A DNA stretch of 64,000 nt from Candidatus Pedobacter colombiensis (GCA_029202485.1 CP119313.1:2294001-2358000); one strand, 5' to 3'. Shown: positions 35,486 to 45,036, numbered from the stretch's first letter. Program-made: numbers and translations. Notes: generated from the letters alone by a model not told the origin.

Positions 35486-36061
35486 TTGGAACAACAATTA
35501 TTAGAAAGAAGCGAGAACAAATGTGAATTATGTCAGTCCGAAGCACCTCTAAAGTTATATGAGGTTTTGCCTCAATCAAGTCGTACTGAGGATAACAGTA
35601 TTATGATTTGTGATAAATGCTTAGGACAGATAGAAAAAACTGATGAACTTGATGTTAAACATTTGAACTGTTTGAGAACAAGTATCTGGAGTGCTGTTCC
35701 AGGTGTGCAGGTCATTACCTGGCGTTTGTTACACCGTTTAAAAGACGAGAGCTGGGCTACTGAAAGTCTGGAGATGATGTACATAGATGATGAGACTTTA
35801 GCCTGGGCACAAGCAGGATTAGAAGATGAAAGCAGCAGTGCAGATGAGGTACATAGAGACTGTAATGGTGCTGTTCTGGAAGCCGGTAACTCTGTTGTTT
35901 TAATTAAAACATTAGATGTAAAGGGATCTTCGTTAAGCGCTAAACTAGGCACAGTGGTTAAAAACATCCGTTTGGTAGAGAATAACACCGATCAGATTGA
36001 AGGTAAGATAGAGGGACAGACTATTGTAATTCTTACTAAATACGTAAGGAAACAGAGTTGA
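35486..36061 (+). CDS. PhnA-domain zinc-ribbon protein, probable TTG start
   Basis: A 191-residue protein. N-terminal zinc ribbon: Cys13 and Cys16 (NKCELC), Cys42 and Cys45 (MICDKC). The C-terminal PhnA domain has VHRDCNGAVLEAGNSVVLIK, TLDVKGSSLSAKLGTVVKNI and IVILTKYVRKQS. Despite the name, PhnA proteins are not shown to act in phosphonate use. No ATG is available before Met40, which would remove half of the ribbon, so the TTG at 35486 (MEQQLLERSENKCELC) is taken as the start; an ATT codon just before it is the alternative. The DMT-like gene follows closely (about 12 nt). Confidence 0.82.
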   Translation: MEQQLLERSENKCELCQSEAPLKLYEVLPQSSRTEDNSIMICDKCLGQIEKTDELDVKHLNCLRTSIWSAVPGVQVITWRLLHRLKDESWATESLEMMYIDDETLAWAQAGLEDESSSADEVHRDCNGAVLEAGNSVVLIKTLDVKGSSLSAKLGTVVKNIRLVENNTDQIEGKIEGQTIVILTKYVRKQS

Positions 36062-36073
36062 TTTTTGAATTTT

Positions 36074-36448
36074 ATGATGAAATATATCGCAACAATTGGT
36101 TTGCTTTTTCTTTCTAATGCATTTATGACCATGGCCTGGTATGGGCACTTAAAGTTTTTTGGTAAAGGCAGTACTCATGTATCTGCTTCAATATGGGTGA
36201 TTATTTTGCTTAGCTGGGGCTTGGCTTTCTTTGAATACTGTTTTCAGGTTCCTGCCAACAGAATAGGTTCTTCGGAAACTGGTGGACCCTTTTCCTTAGT
36301 TCAGTTAAAGGTAATTCAGGAGGTGATCACGCTTATTGTTTTTGTGATCTTTTCTATGGTGTTCTTTAAAAACATTCACCTTTCCGGCAATCATCTTATT
36401 GGATTTGTGCTGCTTATTGCAGCTGTATATTTCATTTTTAAGGGATAA
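36074..36448 (+). CDS. DMT family small membrane protein (DUF486)
   Basis: A 124-residue protein with four predicted membrane segments: YIATIGLLFLSNAFMTMAWY, SIWVIILLSWGLAFFEYCFQ, EVITLIVFVIFSMVFFKNIH and NHLIGFVLLIAAVYFIFK. Between the second and third is VPANRIGSSETGGPFSLVQL, the DUF486 signature. The size and topology match EmrE-like small transporters, but family function is unknown. The start is ATGATG at 36074; a TTG three codons earlier is less likely. It follows the PhnA-like gene by about 12 nt, so it is likely co-transcribed. Confidence 0.88.
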   Translation: MMKYIATIGLLFLSNAFMTMAWYGHLKFFGKGSTHVSASIWVIILLSWGLAFFEYCFQVPANRIGSSETGGPFSLVQLKVIQEVITLIVFVIFSMVFFKNIHLSGNHLIGFVLLIAAVYFIFKG

Positions 36449-36492
36449 ATAAGTACTATTATAATCTTATAACAGGAGTAACAAAAGTAAAA

Positions 36493-37023
36493 ATGAATAA
36501 AGCTATATTTCTAGACCGTGATGGCGTTCTGAATCACGAGATAAACGATTACATTACCAAACAAGAAGATTTTGAAATATTAACCTATCAGATTGCTCCA
36601 TTAAAAAGGTTATATGATGAGGGGTATCTTTTAATTATCATTACCAATCAAGGGGGGATTGCACAAAAAAGATACACTGAGGCTACGCTTGCAGAAATGC
36701 ACAAAGTTTTGGGCGCCAGTTTTGAGGCTCAGGGCGCATTGATTACACATGCTTATTATTGTCCGCATCACCCAACTGTTTCTGAAGATTGTAATTGCCG
36801 TAAGCCCAAATCAGGAATGCTATTAGAAGCGATTGCAACCTATAACATTGATCCGGCGCAGTCTGTCATGATTGGCGATAAACCACGTGATGTGGAGGCC
36901 GCAAATGGGGCAGGAGTGAAAGGTATTTTGATTGCTCCTGATGAGCAGATTGATTATGACCTGGTAAAAGCAGTGCTGGCTGGAGATAAATTTGAAGTCT
37001 TATCAGAAGGTATGCTTAAATAA
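36493..37023 (+). CDS. HAD-IIIA phosphatase, GmhB-like (heptose bisphosphate phosphatase)
   Basis: A 176-residue protein. HAD motif I is FLDRDGVLN (D8 nucleophile, D10 acid/base), motif II IITNQ, motif III lysine near KPKSG, and motif IV MIGDKPRDVEAA. The zinc loop of GmhB-type enzymes is present: Cys90, His92, Cys100 and Cys102 (YYCPHHPTVSEDCNCRKP). GmhB removes the 7-phosphate of heptose-1,7-bisphosphate in LPS heptose synthesis; histidinol-phosphate phosphatase is a related alternative. AGGAG lies about 14 nt before the ATG. It ends at a strong terminator. Confidence 0.88.
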   Translation: MNKAIFLDRDGVLNHEINDYITKQEDFEILTYQIAPLKRLYDEGYLLIIITNQGGIAQKRYTEATLAEMHKVLGASFEAQGALITHAYYCPHHPTVSEDCNCRKPKSGMLLEAIATYNIDPAQSVMIGDKPRDVEAANGAGVKGILIAPDEQIDYDLVKAVLAGDKFEVLSEGMLK

Positions 37024-37040
37024 ACAAAGTATTAGTACAT

Positions 37041-37080
37041 AAAAAAACGGGTATCATATTTTTATGATACCCGTTTTTTT
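37041..37080. terminator. Bidirectional intrinsic terminator
   Basis: Perfect 18-bp arms (37041-37058 and 37063-37080), an ACGGGTATCATA core flanked by A7 and T7, and a TTTT loop. It lies between the convergent HAD phosphatase and fsa genes. Confidence 0.93.
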
Positions 37081-37090
37081 ATGTACTATA

Positions 37091-37750
37091 TTACTTACCT
37101 GCAGCCTTAGCGTGGTCAGCTAAGAAAGCGGCTAGACCACTATCTGTTAAAGGATGCTTCAATAATGCAGTAATTGCAGCTAAAGGAGCAGTAATTACAT
37201 CTGCGCCTAATTTAGCACAAGCAACGATATGCAATGGTCCGCGGATAGACGCCGCTAAGATTTCAGTCGGATATCCGTAATTGTCAAATATCTGCCTGAT
37301 ATCTTCAATCAATTGCAAGCCATCAGTAGAGATGTCATCTAAACGACCTAAGAACGGAGAAACATATGACGCTCCTGCTTTAGCAGCCAATAAAGCTTGT
37401 CCAGGAGAGAATACTAAGGTACAATTGGTTCTGATTCCTTTTGAAGATAAATATTTAATTGCTTTTACGCCATCCTTAATCATCGGAATTTTCACAACGA
37501 TTTTAGGATCTAATTTAGCTAAAGCTTCACCTTCCTTAATCATTTCCTCATAAGTCGTTGAAATAACTTCTGCACTTACATTGTTATCTACAATAGCACA
37601 GATCGCTTTATAGTGGGCAATTACATTGGCGTCGCCGGTAATACCTTCCTTAGCCATAAGGCTTGGATTAGTGGTTACACCATCTAAAACACCTAAATCT
37701 TGTGCTTCTTTTATTTGGTCGAGATTAGCTGTATCAATGAAAAATTTCAT
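37091..37750 (-). CDS. fsa: Fructose-6-phosphate aldolase / TalC-like transaldolase
   Basis: A 219-residue protein starting MKFFIDTANLDQIKEAQDLG; a 14-codon extension upstream is not part of the family. GVTTNPSLMAKEG and the Schiff-base lysine Lys87 in PKIVVKIPMIKDG are diagnostic, and RTNCTLVFSPGQALLAAKAG follows. The length (about 217-220) is that of the short decameric Fsa/TalC subgroup. It acts either as fructose-6-phosphate aldolase or as a transaldolase in the pentose phosphate pathway; sequence alone does not settle which. Many Bacteroidota use it as their transaldolase. Confidence 0.92.
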   Translation of the reverse strand: MKFFIDTANLDQIKEAQDLGVLDGVTTNPSLMAKEGITGDANVIAHYKAICAIVDNNVSAEVISTTYEEMIKEGEALAKLDPKIVVKIPMIKDGVKAIKYLSSKGIRTNCTLVFSPGQALLAAKAGASYVSPFLGRLDDISTDGLQLIEDIRQIFDNYGYPTEILAASIRGPLHIVACAKLGADVITAPLAAITALLKHPLTDSGLAAFLADHAKAAGK

Positions 37751-37879
37751 GTTGTTTAAATTAGCAAATTGGTTAACGTATAATTTTATCAAATATTTTC
37801 GCCTAAAGTAGGCAATTACATTGAGCTCTTTTAAGAAAACTTGAATAATAAGGGAAATGTTTTGGAATTACTTTATTTA

Positions 37880-37893
37880 AAAAAGTAAAAAAT
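37880..37893 (-). terminator. T-run ending the SRP RNA
   Basis: On the minus strand the closing CTTGCCC of the SRP hairpin is followed by ATTTTTTACTTTTTTT, forming the terminator with the RNA's own stem. Confidence 0.6.
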
Positions 37894-37990
37894 GGGCAAG
37901 CACCTTTTATCGCATCGCTACAACCTTCTACCCTTGCTTCGTTCCCGCCCTGGGGGAGTTCAAAGGGAGCTGATCGTAAAAGACTTGCCC
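37894..37990 (-). ncRNA. ffs: Signal recognition particle RNA, small bacterial (4.5S) type
   Basis: A 97-nt hairpin RNA on the minus strand. The ends GGGCAAG and CTTGCCC pair perfectly. The apical part contains CCAGGGCGGGAACGAAGCAA, matching the SRP domain IV core (AGG, a GGAA-type loop, then GAAGCA), the Ffh-binding site. It is a universal RNA that forms the SRP with Ffh for membrane-protein targeting. Exact ends may differ by a few bases. A 67-codon open frame on the same strand is coincidental. The promoter directly upstream is one of the best in the window. Confidence 0.88.
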
Positions 37991-37994
37991 ACTG

Positions 37995-38025
37995 CAAATG
38001 TAGCAAAAGAGATTAGTCTACAAAA
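37995..38025 (-). promoter_or_regulatory. SRP RNA promoter (TTTTG-N18-TACATTTG)
   Basis: Minus strand: TTTTG at 38025-38021, 18-nt spacer, TACATTTG at 38002-37995, then CAGT and the first G of the RNA at 37990. It matches the Bacteroidota consensus TTG/TAnnTTTG and sets the expected distance from box to transcript start (4 nt between). Confidence 0.85.
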
Positions 38026-38394
38026 GGAAAAATCATAAATATTTGAGTTTTTTTAGTAAAAAAGACATAATCAATTGAGGATAAATAGATTGAAGGAATA
38101 AAAAAAAATGATAGAATTTGTTTACTGGTTTTGTAATTCATACTCACAAGCAGCATCAGGCAATATTGCGATCTGGCGGTTTTATGCAAGCTTATGAAAA
38201 TCTGTTCTAAATAACATGATTATTAATATTGCAATTTCAATCGTTGTATTTTATCATTATGATAATATTGATGTGATTAATTTTAAATATGTTGTATATA
38301 TCCTAAAAAATATATAAATATTACAATTCGTCATTATTTATTCGTATCTTAGTGTCCTAAATACACTATACCAAACTATTATTAAACGGAACTT
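38026..38394. other. Interval upstream of gltB, no gene
   Basis: 369 AT-rich bases with no gene. It carries the gltB promoter region; a TATCTTAG near 38345-38352 is the best but imperfect -7 candidate, about 45 nt before the ATG. No riboswitch recognised. Confidence 0.45.
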
Positions 38395-41300
38395 ATGGAA
38401 TTAACACAAGATAACCAAGGGTTATACGACCAGCGTTTTGAACATGATGCGTGCGGCATCGGATTTGTTGCTCATATTAAGGGCCGAAAGTCGCAACAAA
38501 TCATTTCGGACGCGATAACCATTCTTGAAAATCTTGATCACCGCGGGGCAGTGGGAGCCGAAATCAACACTGGAGACGGTGCGGGTATTATGATACAAAT
38601 ACCTCACGAATTCCTGTATGATGAATGCCTTAAGATCGGATTCAGCTTAAATGAATCTGGTGACTATGGCGTAGGGATGCTTTTTTTACCCAAAGATGTA
38701 AAAGCAAGAGAAGAATGTAGAGAGATTATTTACAGGGCAGCGGAGAAGCTTAACCTTGAAGTTTTAGGTTTTAGAAAGGTGCTGACCAACACCGAAGGTA
38801 TAGGCGATATGGCCTTATCTGTAGAACCTGAAATGGAGCAGGTATTTATTGCACGCCCTTATGAAATTGCAGCAGGTGCAGATTTTGAACGTAAACTTTA
38901 CGTATTTAAAAACTACCTGTCTAAAACCATTAACACTACGGTAAAAGGTATTAATGGTGAATTTTATATCGCATCTTTTTCTTCCAGAACCATAGTATAT
39001 AAAGGTCAGCTTACTTCATTGCAGGTTAGATCTTACTTTACTGAATTGAGTGATAAGCGCGTGGTATCGGCGTTTGGATTGGTGCATTCCCGTTTTGCAA
39101 CCAATACATTCCCTTCATGGAGGCTTGCGCAACCTTTTAGATATATTGCCCATAATGGTGAGATTAATACCTTACAGGGTAACCTGAACTGGTTTAGAGC
39201 AAGTGTTAAATCATTCGCATCTCCATATTTTACACAAGAGGAATTAAACATTTTACTTCCAGTAATTGATGAGTCGAACTCTGATTCGGGATGTTTAGAT
39301 AATATAGTTGAATTATTGTTGCATTCAGGTCGTTCGTTGCCGCATGTATTGATGATGCTGATCCCGGAAGCATGGGATGGTAACGAAGATATGGATGAAC
39401 TGAAACAAGCATTCTATAAATTCCATGCTACTTTAATGGAGCCCTGGGATGGGCCAGCAGCAGTTTCCTTTACAGATGGTAACCTGATTGGTGCTACGCT
39501 GGATAGAAACGGCTTACGTCCGCAAAGATACGCCATTACTGAAGATGATCACGTAATTATGGCTTCTGAGGCTGGTGCACTTGCACTTGATCAGAGTAAG
39601 ATCATTGAAAAGGGCAGGCTTACTCCTGGCAAAATGTTTGTTGTAGACATGGAGCAGGGCCGTATCATCAGTGATGTGGAAATTAAACAACAGGTTTGCA
39701 GCAGAAGGCCTTATGGCGACTGGATTAATCAATACCAAATCAGACTGGAAGAGCTTCCTGAGCCAAGATTGGTATTCAGTGGTTTATCTCAGGAATCTAT
39801 ATTCAGGTATCAGCAGGTATTCGGTTATAGCAGAGAAGATGTGGACCTGATCTTGAAGCCTATGGCAAGGGATGCCAAGGAACCAATCGGATCAATGGGT
39901 ACTGATATTCCATTAGCGGTCCTTTCTCAGAAACCACAACACTTATCATCTTACTTTAAGCAGCTATTTGCCCAGGTTACCAATCCGCCAATTGACCCGA
40001 TCAGGGAAAAAGTGGTAATGAGTCTTGCAGGCTTTATGGGCAACAATGGAAATATTCTGGAAGAAAATGCAATGCAGTGTCACTGTGTTGGCATTAAACA
40101 TCCAATATTAACCAACCATGAGCTTGAAAAGCTAAGAAGTATTGATACTGGCGTATTTCAATCTAAAACATTACAAACCTATTTCAGAGCAGATGGTAAT
40201 CCGGGTGCTTTGGCAAAAGGACTGGAAAGACTTTGTCGTTATGCTGTTGATGCCGTTGAAGATGGCTTCCAGGTAATTGTATTGTCGGACCGTGCACTGG
40301 ACTCAGAACATGCTGCTATTCCTTCTTTATTGGCTGTTTCTGCAGTACATCACCACCTGATCCGTAAAGGATACAGAGGGGCAGTAGGTATTGTTGTTGA
40401 AGCCGGTGATGTTTGGGAAGTGCATCATTTTGCTACTTTAATCGGTTTTGGCGCAACAGCGGTAAATCCTTACCTAGCCTTGGAAACCATTACAGGTTTT
40501 CAGGATGAGCTGCAAGCTAAATCTGAAAAACTAATACAAAACTATATCTATGCCATCAACAATGGTTTATTGAAGATCTTCTCTAAAATGGGGATTTCTA
40601 CTTTACAGTCTTACCATGGCGCGCAGATATTTGAAATCCTTGGCTTACATAAAAATGTAGTAGACAACTACTTTACTGGTGCTGTGTCAAGGATTGGTGG
40701 ATTAGGGCTGGATGAAATCGCTAAAGAAACCTTAATTAAACACAATAGGGTATTTAAACTAGCTAACCGTCCTGACCCAATATTACCTACTGGCGGTAAT
40801 TACAAATGGAAACGTAAGGGCGAGCAGCATTTGTTTAACCCACAGACCATTCATTTGTTACAAAACGCTACCCGTAAAAAGGACTACAGTATTTACAAGC
40901 AATATTCTAAGCTGGTAAATGAACAAACGAATCAAGCGTTTACCATAAGAGGTTTATTTGAATTTAATTACAATCGTCCTGCTGTTCCATTGGAAGAAGT
41001 TGAACCGATTGAAGGTATATTAAAACGTTTTGCTACAGGGGCGATGTCTTTTGGCTCGATCTCTCACGAAGCCCACTCAACCCTGGCAATTGCTATGAAC
41101 CGCATTGGCGGAAAAAGCAATACCGGTGAAGGTGGTGAAGATGAATTGAGGTATGATCTCTTGCCAAATGGTGATTCTATGCGCTCCGCGATTAAACAGA
41201 TCGCTTCGGCCCGTTTTGGTGTAACCAGTTACTACCTGAGCAATGCTGATGAGTTGCAGATTAAAATGGCACAGGGTGCTAAACCTGGTGAGGGTGGACA

Positions 41301-42903
41301 ACTACCTGGTGAAAAAGTGGATGACTGGATTGGAAAGGTTCGTCATGCTACGCCGGGTGTAGGATTGATTTCTCCGCCACCACACCATGATATATATTCG
41401 ATTGAAGATTTGGCTCAACTGATCTTCGATTTGAAAAATGCCAACCGTGAAGCAAGAATCAACGTTAAGTTGGTTTCTAAAGCGGGTGTAGGTACCATTG
41501 CAGCGGGTGTTGCTAAAGCTCACGCTGATGTGATCCTGGTATCCGGATTTGACGGTGGTACAGGTGCTTCACCATTAACCTCTATACAACATGCAGGGTT
41601 ACCCTGGGAACTTGGTTTAGCTGAAGCACATCAGACTTTGGTTAAAAATCGTTTGCGTAGCAGGGTAGTACTACAAACAGATGGACAGCTGAAAACCGGT
41701 AAAGATATCGCTATTGCCACTTTATTGGGTGCTGAAGAATGGGGTGTGGCTACAGCTGCTTTGGTAACATCAGGCTGTATCATGATGCGTAAGTGTCATT
41801 TAAATACTTGCCCGGTTGGAGTAGCAACACAAGATCCTAATTTAAGGAAGTTATTTACCGGTGAACCTGAGCATGTGGTAAACTTGTTCTATTTCTTAGC
41901 TGAAGAGTTAAGAGAAACTATGGCTGAACTTGGTTTCAGATCAGTAGCGGAAATGGTTGGACAGGCTGACGCACTAACTGTACGTCGTATTGAAGAAAGT
42001 GACTGGAAATTAAAAGATCTTGATCTTTCTGCCATCTTACATAAAGCTCCGGACAATGGCTTAAGCTTATATCAAACAGAAGAGCAAGATCATGGATTGT
42101 CGGAAGTATTGGATCACGACTTAATTAAAGCTGCGCAACCAGCATTAGCCAGTAAGGAGCCTATATATAAAGAATTTGAGCTGAAAAACACAAACCGTGC
42201 GATCGGTACGATGCTTTCTAATGAAGTTTCTAAAATTTACAAAAGTCAGGGTTTACCTGCCGATACCATCAACTTTAAGTTTAAAGGTTCAGCAGGACAA
42301 AGTTTCGGAGCTTTTGCAACCAAAGGAATTTCATTACAACTGGAGGGTGAGGCGAATGACTATGTAGGCAAAGGGCTTTCAGGAGCTAGATTATCTATCT
42401 ATCCTTTTAGTGAAATCAAATATGTACCAGAACAAAACATTATTATTGGTAACGTAGCACTGTATGGTGCAACTTCCGGTGAGCTGTTTGTACGTGGACA
42501 GGCTGGTGAACGTTTTGCGGTAAGAAACTCTGGAGCTACTGCGGTAGTTGAAGGACTGGGCGACCATGGTTGTGAGTACATGACCGGTGGTGAAGTGCTT
42601 GTGATTGGTGGTACCGGTAGCAACTTTGCTGCAGGTATGAGTGGTGGTGTAGCCTGGGTTTATAATGCCAAAGGTGATTTTGCCAGCAAATGCAATAAAG
42701 AAATGGTTGATCTTGATCCGCTTGATGAGCAAGATGAACTAAGAATTAATGTATTGTTGAAAAGACATATCCAGCTTACAGATAGTGATTTAGCTAAGTT
42801 TATCTTAAATGATTGGGCAACTCAATCTGCACACTTTATTAAAGTATTCCCGAAAGAATACAAAGCTGTATTACAAAAAAGAGCTGAAAAAGTAAAAGCG
42901 TAA
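38395..42903 (+). CDS. gltB: Glutamate synthase large subunit
   Basis: A 1502-residue protein with the full GltB layout. A short propeptide precedes the amidotransferase Cys20 (FEHDACGIGFVAHIKG). The glutaminase domain covers about residues 20-420, then the central domain, then the FMN/synthase domain with GEGGEDELRYDLLPNGDSMR. The [3Fe-4S] Cys are 1128, 1134 and 1139 (CIMMRKCHLNTC), and the C-terminal GXGXG beta-helix ends the protein. It makes two glutamates from glutamine and 2-oxoglutarate with GltD. gltD follows after 63 nt. Confidence 0.98.
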   Translation: MELTQDNQGLYDQRFEHDACGIGFVAHIKGRKSQQIISDAITILENLDHRGAVGAEINTGDGAGIMIQIPHEFLYDECLKIGFSLNESGDYGVGMLFLPKDVKAREECREIIYRAAEKLNLEVLGFRKVLTNTEGIGDMALSVEPEMEQVFIARPYEIAAGADFERKLYVFKNYLSKTINTTVKGINGEFYIASFSSRTIVYKGQLTSLQVRSYFTELSDKRVVSAFGLVHSRFATNTFPSWRLAQPFRYIAHNGEINTLQGNLNWFRASVKSFASPYFTQEELNILLPVIDESNSDSGCLDNIVELLLHSGRSLPHVLMMLIPEAWDGNEDMDELKQAFYKFHATLMEPWDGPAAVSFTDGNLIGATLDRNGLRPQRYAITEDDHVIMASEAGALALDQSKIIEKGRLTPGKMFVVDMEQGRIISDVEIKQQVCSRRPYGDWINQYQIRLEELPEPRLVFSGLSQESIFRYQQVFGYSREDVDLILKPMARDAKEPIGSMGTDIPLAVLSQKPQHLSSYFKQLFAQVTNPPIDPIREKVVMSLAGFMGNNGNILEENAMQCHCVGIKHPILTNHELEKLRSIDTGVFQSKTLQTYFRADGNPGALAKGLERLCRYAVDAVEDGFQVIVLSDRALDSEHAAIPSLLAVSAVHHHLIRKGYRGAVGIVVEAGDVWEVHHFATLIGFGATAVNPYLALETITGFQDELQAKSEKLIQNYIYAINNGLLKIFSKMGISTLQSYHGAQIFEILGLHKNVVDNYFTGAVSRIGGLGLDEIAKETLIKHNRVFKLANRPDPILPTGGNYKWKRKGEQHLFNPQTIHLLQNATRKKDYSIYKQYSKLVNEQTNQAFTIRGLFEFNYNRPAVPLEEVEPIEGILKRFATGAMSFGSISHEAHSTLAIAMNRIGGKSNTGEGGEDELRYDLLPNGDSMRSAIKQIASARFGVTSYYLSNADELQIKMAQGAKPGEGGQLPGEKVDDWIGKVRHATPGVGLISPPPHHDIYSIEDLAQLIFDLKNANREARINVKLVSKAGVGTIAAGVAKAHADVILVSGFDGGTGASPLTSIQHAGLPWELGLAEAHQTLVKNRLRSRVVLQTDGQLKTGKDIAIATLLGAEEWGVATAALVTSGCIMMRKCHLNTCPVGVATQDPNLRKLFTGEPEHVVNLFYFLAEELRETMAELGFRSVAEMVGQADALTVRRIEESDWKLKDLDLSAILHKAPDNGLSLYQTEEQDHGLSEVLDHDLIKAAQPALASKEPIYKEFELKNTNRAIGTMLSNEVSKIYKSQGLPADTINFKFKGSAGQSFGAFATKGISLQLEGEANDYVGKGLSGARLSIYPFSEIKYVPEQNIIIGNVALYGATSGELFVRGQAGERFAVRNSGATAVVEGLGDHGCEYMTGGEVLVIGGTGSNFAAGMSGGVAWVYNAKGDFASKCNKEMVDLDPLDEQDELRINVLLKRHIQLTDSDLAKFILNDWATQSAHFIKVFPKEYKAVLQKRAEKVKA

Positions 42904-42966
42904 GCAAAACCAGATCACAAAAAAGAAGACAATAATGACCATCACTAATAATTCAAATATATAATA

Positions 42967-44433
42967 ATGGGAAAAGTAACCGGATTTTTAGAGTATGATA
43001 GAACTGCTCCTGTAAAAGAAGATGCTAAAACTCGTTTAAAACATTATAATGAGTTTGTAGAAGCTTTTGAAGCTGAACAGGTAAATACACAGGCAGCGAG
43101 ATGTATGGATTGTGGAGTACCATTTTGCCAGTCGGGATGCCCGCTTGGCAATGTAATACCAGAGTTTAACGAAGCTGTATATAAAGGAGACTGGCATTTG
43201 GCCTCAACTATTCTGTTGAGCACCAATAACTTTCCTGAATTTACAGGCAGGATTTGTCCAGCGCCATGTGAATCAGCATGTGTGTTAGGTATCAACAAAT
43301 CACCTGTGTCTATCGAAGAAATAGAAAAACACATTATTGAAACTGCGTTTGCCAAAGGATACATTAAAGCTGAACCACCTTTGATTCGTACAGGTAAAAA
43401 AGTAGCTGTAATTGGCTCTGGTCCTGCGGGACTTGCGGCAGCTGCGCAATTGAACAAAGCCGGACATGAGGTGGTTGTTTATGAGCGTGATGATACACCT
43501 GGAGGTTTATTAAACTATGGTATTCCTGATTTTAAATTGCAAAAAGATGTAGTAAAACGTCGTATTGCATTGCTAGAAAAAGAAGGCATTGTGTTTAAAT
43601 GTAATTCCAATGTTGGTGTAAATGTGGAGCTGAATACCTTGCTTAGAGATTTTCAATCGATCATTCTTGCAGGTGGTTCTACCATTCCGCGTGATCTTCC
43701 TGTAAAAGGAAGAGATGCTAAAGGAGTACATTTTGCGATGGACTTTTTAAAGCAACAAAACAAAAGAGTTAAAAACTTTAAAGTTGAAGACGAAGATATA
43801 CTGGCAACGGGCAAAGATGTAATTGTAATTGGTGGTGGTGATACCGGATCTGATTGTATTGGTACATCTAACCGTCAGGGCGCTAAATCGGTAACTCAGT
43901 TTGAGATTATGCCGATGCCATCACAAAGCCGTACAGCTAATATGCCTTGGCCGACTTATCCGATGTTGCTTAAAGTAACTTCTTCACATGAAGAAGGTTG
44001 CGAAAGGGGTTGGGGAGTAAACACTAAGGAGTTTATTAAGGATGAGAACGGAAATCTTAAAGCTGTAAAAGTTGTTGATGTAGAATGGGATATTGATGCT
44101 AGTGGTCGTCCTTTGAATTTCAAAGAAAAACCGGGTACAGAGCGCGGTTTGCCTTGCCAGCTGGTATTATTGGCTATGGGTTTTTTACATCCACAAAAAG
44201 AAGGCTTAATTGAAAAATTAGGGGTAGAAATTGACAACAGAGGAAATGTGAAAGCTGAAGAAGGTAAATATCAAACCAATATCGCTAAGATATTTGCTGC
44301 CGGCGACATGCGTCGCGGACAATCATTAGTGGTTTGGGCAATATCTGAAGGTAGAGAGGCTGCTCGTAAAGTAGATCAATATTTAATGGGGCACAGTAGT
44401 TTACCATCAAAAGACGGCATTCCTTACGCATAA
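42967..44433 (+). CDS. gltD: Glutamate synthase small subunit
   Basis: A 488-residue NADPH-dependent oxidoreductase subunit. N-terminal Fe-S Cys motifs: AARCMDCGVPFCQSGCPLGN and RICPAPCESACVLG, for two [4Fe-4S] clusters. The FAD motif is VAVIGSGPAGLAAAAQLNKA (about 143-162) and the NADPH motif DVIVIGGGDTGSDCIGTSNR. It passes electrons from NAD(P)H to GltB. Second gene of gltBD, closed by the terminator at 44458. Confidence 0.97.
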   Translation: MGKVTGFLEYDRTAPVKEDAKTRLKHYNEFVEAFEAEQVNTQAARCMDCGVPFCQSGCPLGNVIPEFNEAVYKGDWHLASTILLSTNNFPEFTGRICPAPCESACVLGINKSPVSIEEIEKHIIETAFAKGYIKAEPPLIRTGKKVAVIGSGPAGLAAAAQLNKAGHEVVVYERDDTPGGLLNYGIPDFKLQKDVVKRRIALLEKEGIVFKCNSNVGVNVELNTLLRDFQSIILAGGSTIPRDLPVKGRDAKGVHFAMDFLKQQNKRVKNFKVEDEDILATGKDVIVIGGGDTGSDCIGTSNRQGAKSVTQFEIMPMPSQSRTANMPWPTYPMLLKVTSSHEEGCERGWGVNTKEFIKDENGNLKAVKVVDVEWDIDASGRPLNFKEKPGTERGLPCQLVLLAMGFLHPQKEGLIEKLGVEIDNRGNVKAEEGKYQTNIAKIFAAGDMRRGQSLVVWAISEGREAARKVDQYLMGHSSLPSKDGIPYA

Positions 44434-44457
44434 AAATAGGATTGTGTTATTTAGATT

Positions 44458-44490
44458 AGCGCATTGGTCAAAAGCCAATGCGCTTTTTAT
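44458..44490 (+). terminator. gltBD terminator
   Basis: AGCGCATTGG (44458-44467) and CCAATGCGCT (44475-44484), perfect arms with a 7-nt loop, then TTTTAT. It may also serve the converging SpoU gene. Confidence 0.88.
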
Positions 44491-44501
44491 TGAATATTGC
44501 G

Positions 44502-45032
44502 TTACAACCTTAGTTTAGCGAAGAAATCCCACAGTACTATTCCTGCGGAGATTACAATATTGAAAGAGTGTTTGGTGCCAAACTGAGGAATTTCAATACA
44601 TTCATCTATTTGTACCATTACTTCGTCGCTTACCCCATTTACTTCATTGCCAAAAATTAAAGCATATTTAGCATCAGGAGCAGGTTTAAATGTATTTAAC
44701 ATGGTGCTTCCGGCAGCCTGCTCTATAGCAATAATGATATAACCGTCTGCTCTTAAAGATGCGACTGCGTCAAGTGTGGTGTCAAAATGCTTCCAGTCTA
44801 CTGATTGGGTAGCACCTAATGCCGTTTTTTCTATTTCCCTGTGTGGTGGCTGTGCAGTAATTCCACATAAATAAATACCTGCAACGGCAAAGCCATCACC
44901 CGTTCTAAAAACAGAACCTATATTGTGCATACTGCGTACATTATCGAGCACTACAACTACCGGGAGTTTTTCCTGCTCTTTAAATGCTTCAATACTCACA
45001 CGGTTCAGATCATCTAATTTTAATTTCTGCAT
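44502..45032 (-). CDS. SpoU/TrmH-family RNA 2'-O-methyltransferase
   Basis: A 176-residue SPOUT methyltransferase with the three family motifs: NIGSVFRTGDGF (motif 1), LIFGNEVNGVSDEV (motif 2) and IEIPQFGTKHSFNIVISAG (motif 3), which build the trefoil-knot SAM site. It lacks the N-terminal L30e-like substrate domain, like TrmL/TrmH short forms. It probably methylates a ribose in tRNA or rRNA; the exact nucleotide is unknown. A TATTTTTG box lies exactly 4 nt before the ATG. galK lies 15 nt upstream on the same strand. Confidence 0.92.
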   Translation of the reverse strand: MQKLKLDDLNRVSIEAFKEQEKLPVVVVLDNVRSMHNIGSVFRTGDGFAVAGIYLCGITAQPPHREIEKTALGATQSVDWKHFDTTLDAVASLRADGYIIIAIEQAAGSTMLNTFKPAPDAKYALIFGNEVNGVSDEVMVQIDECIEIPQFGTKHSFNIVISAGIVLWDFFAKLRL

Positions 45033-45036
45033 GGCG

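Noticed and set aside
37803..38006. 67-codon open frame on the minus strand
   Set aside because: It covers the SRP RNA and its promoter; the peptide shows no protein-like pattern and the RNA explains the sequence.
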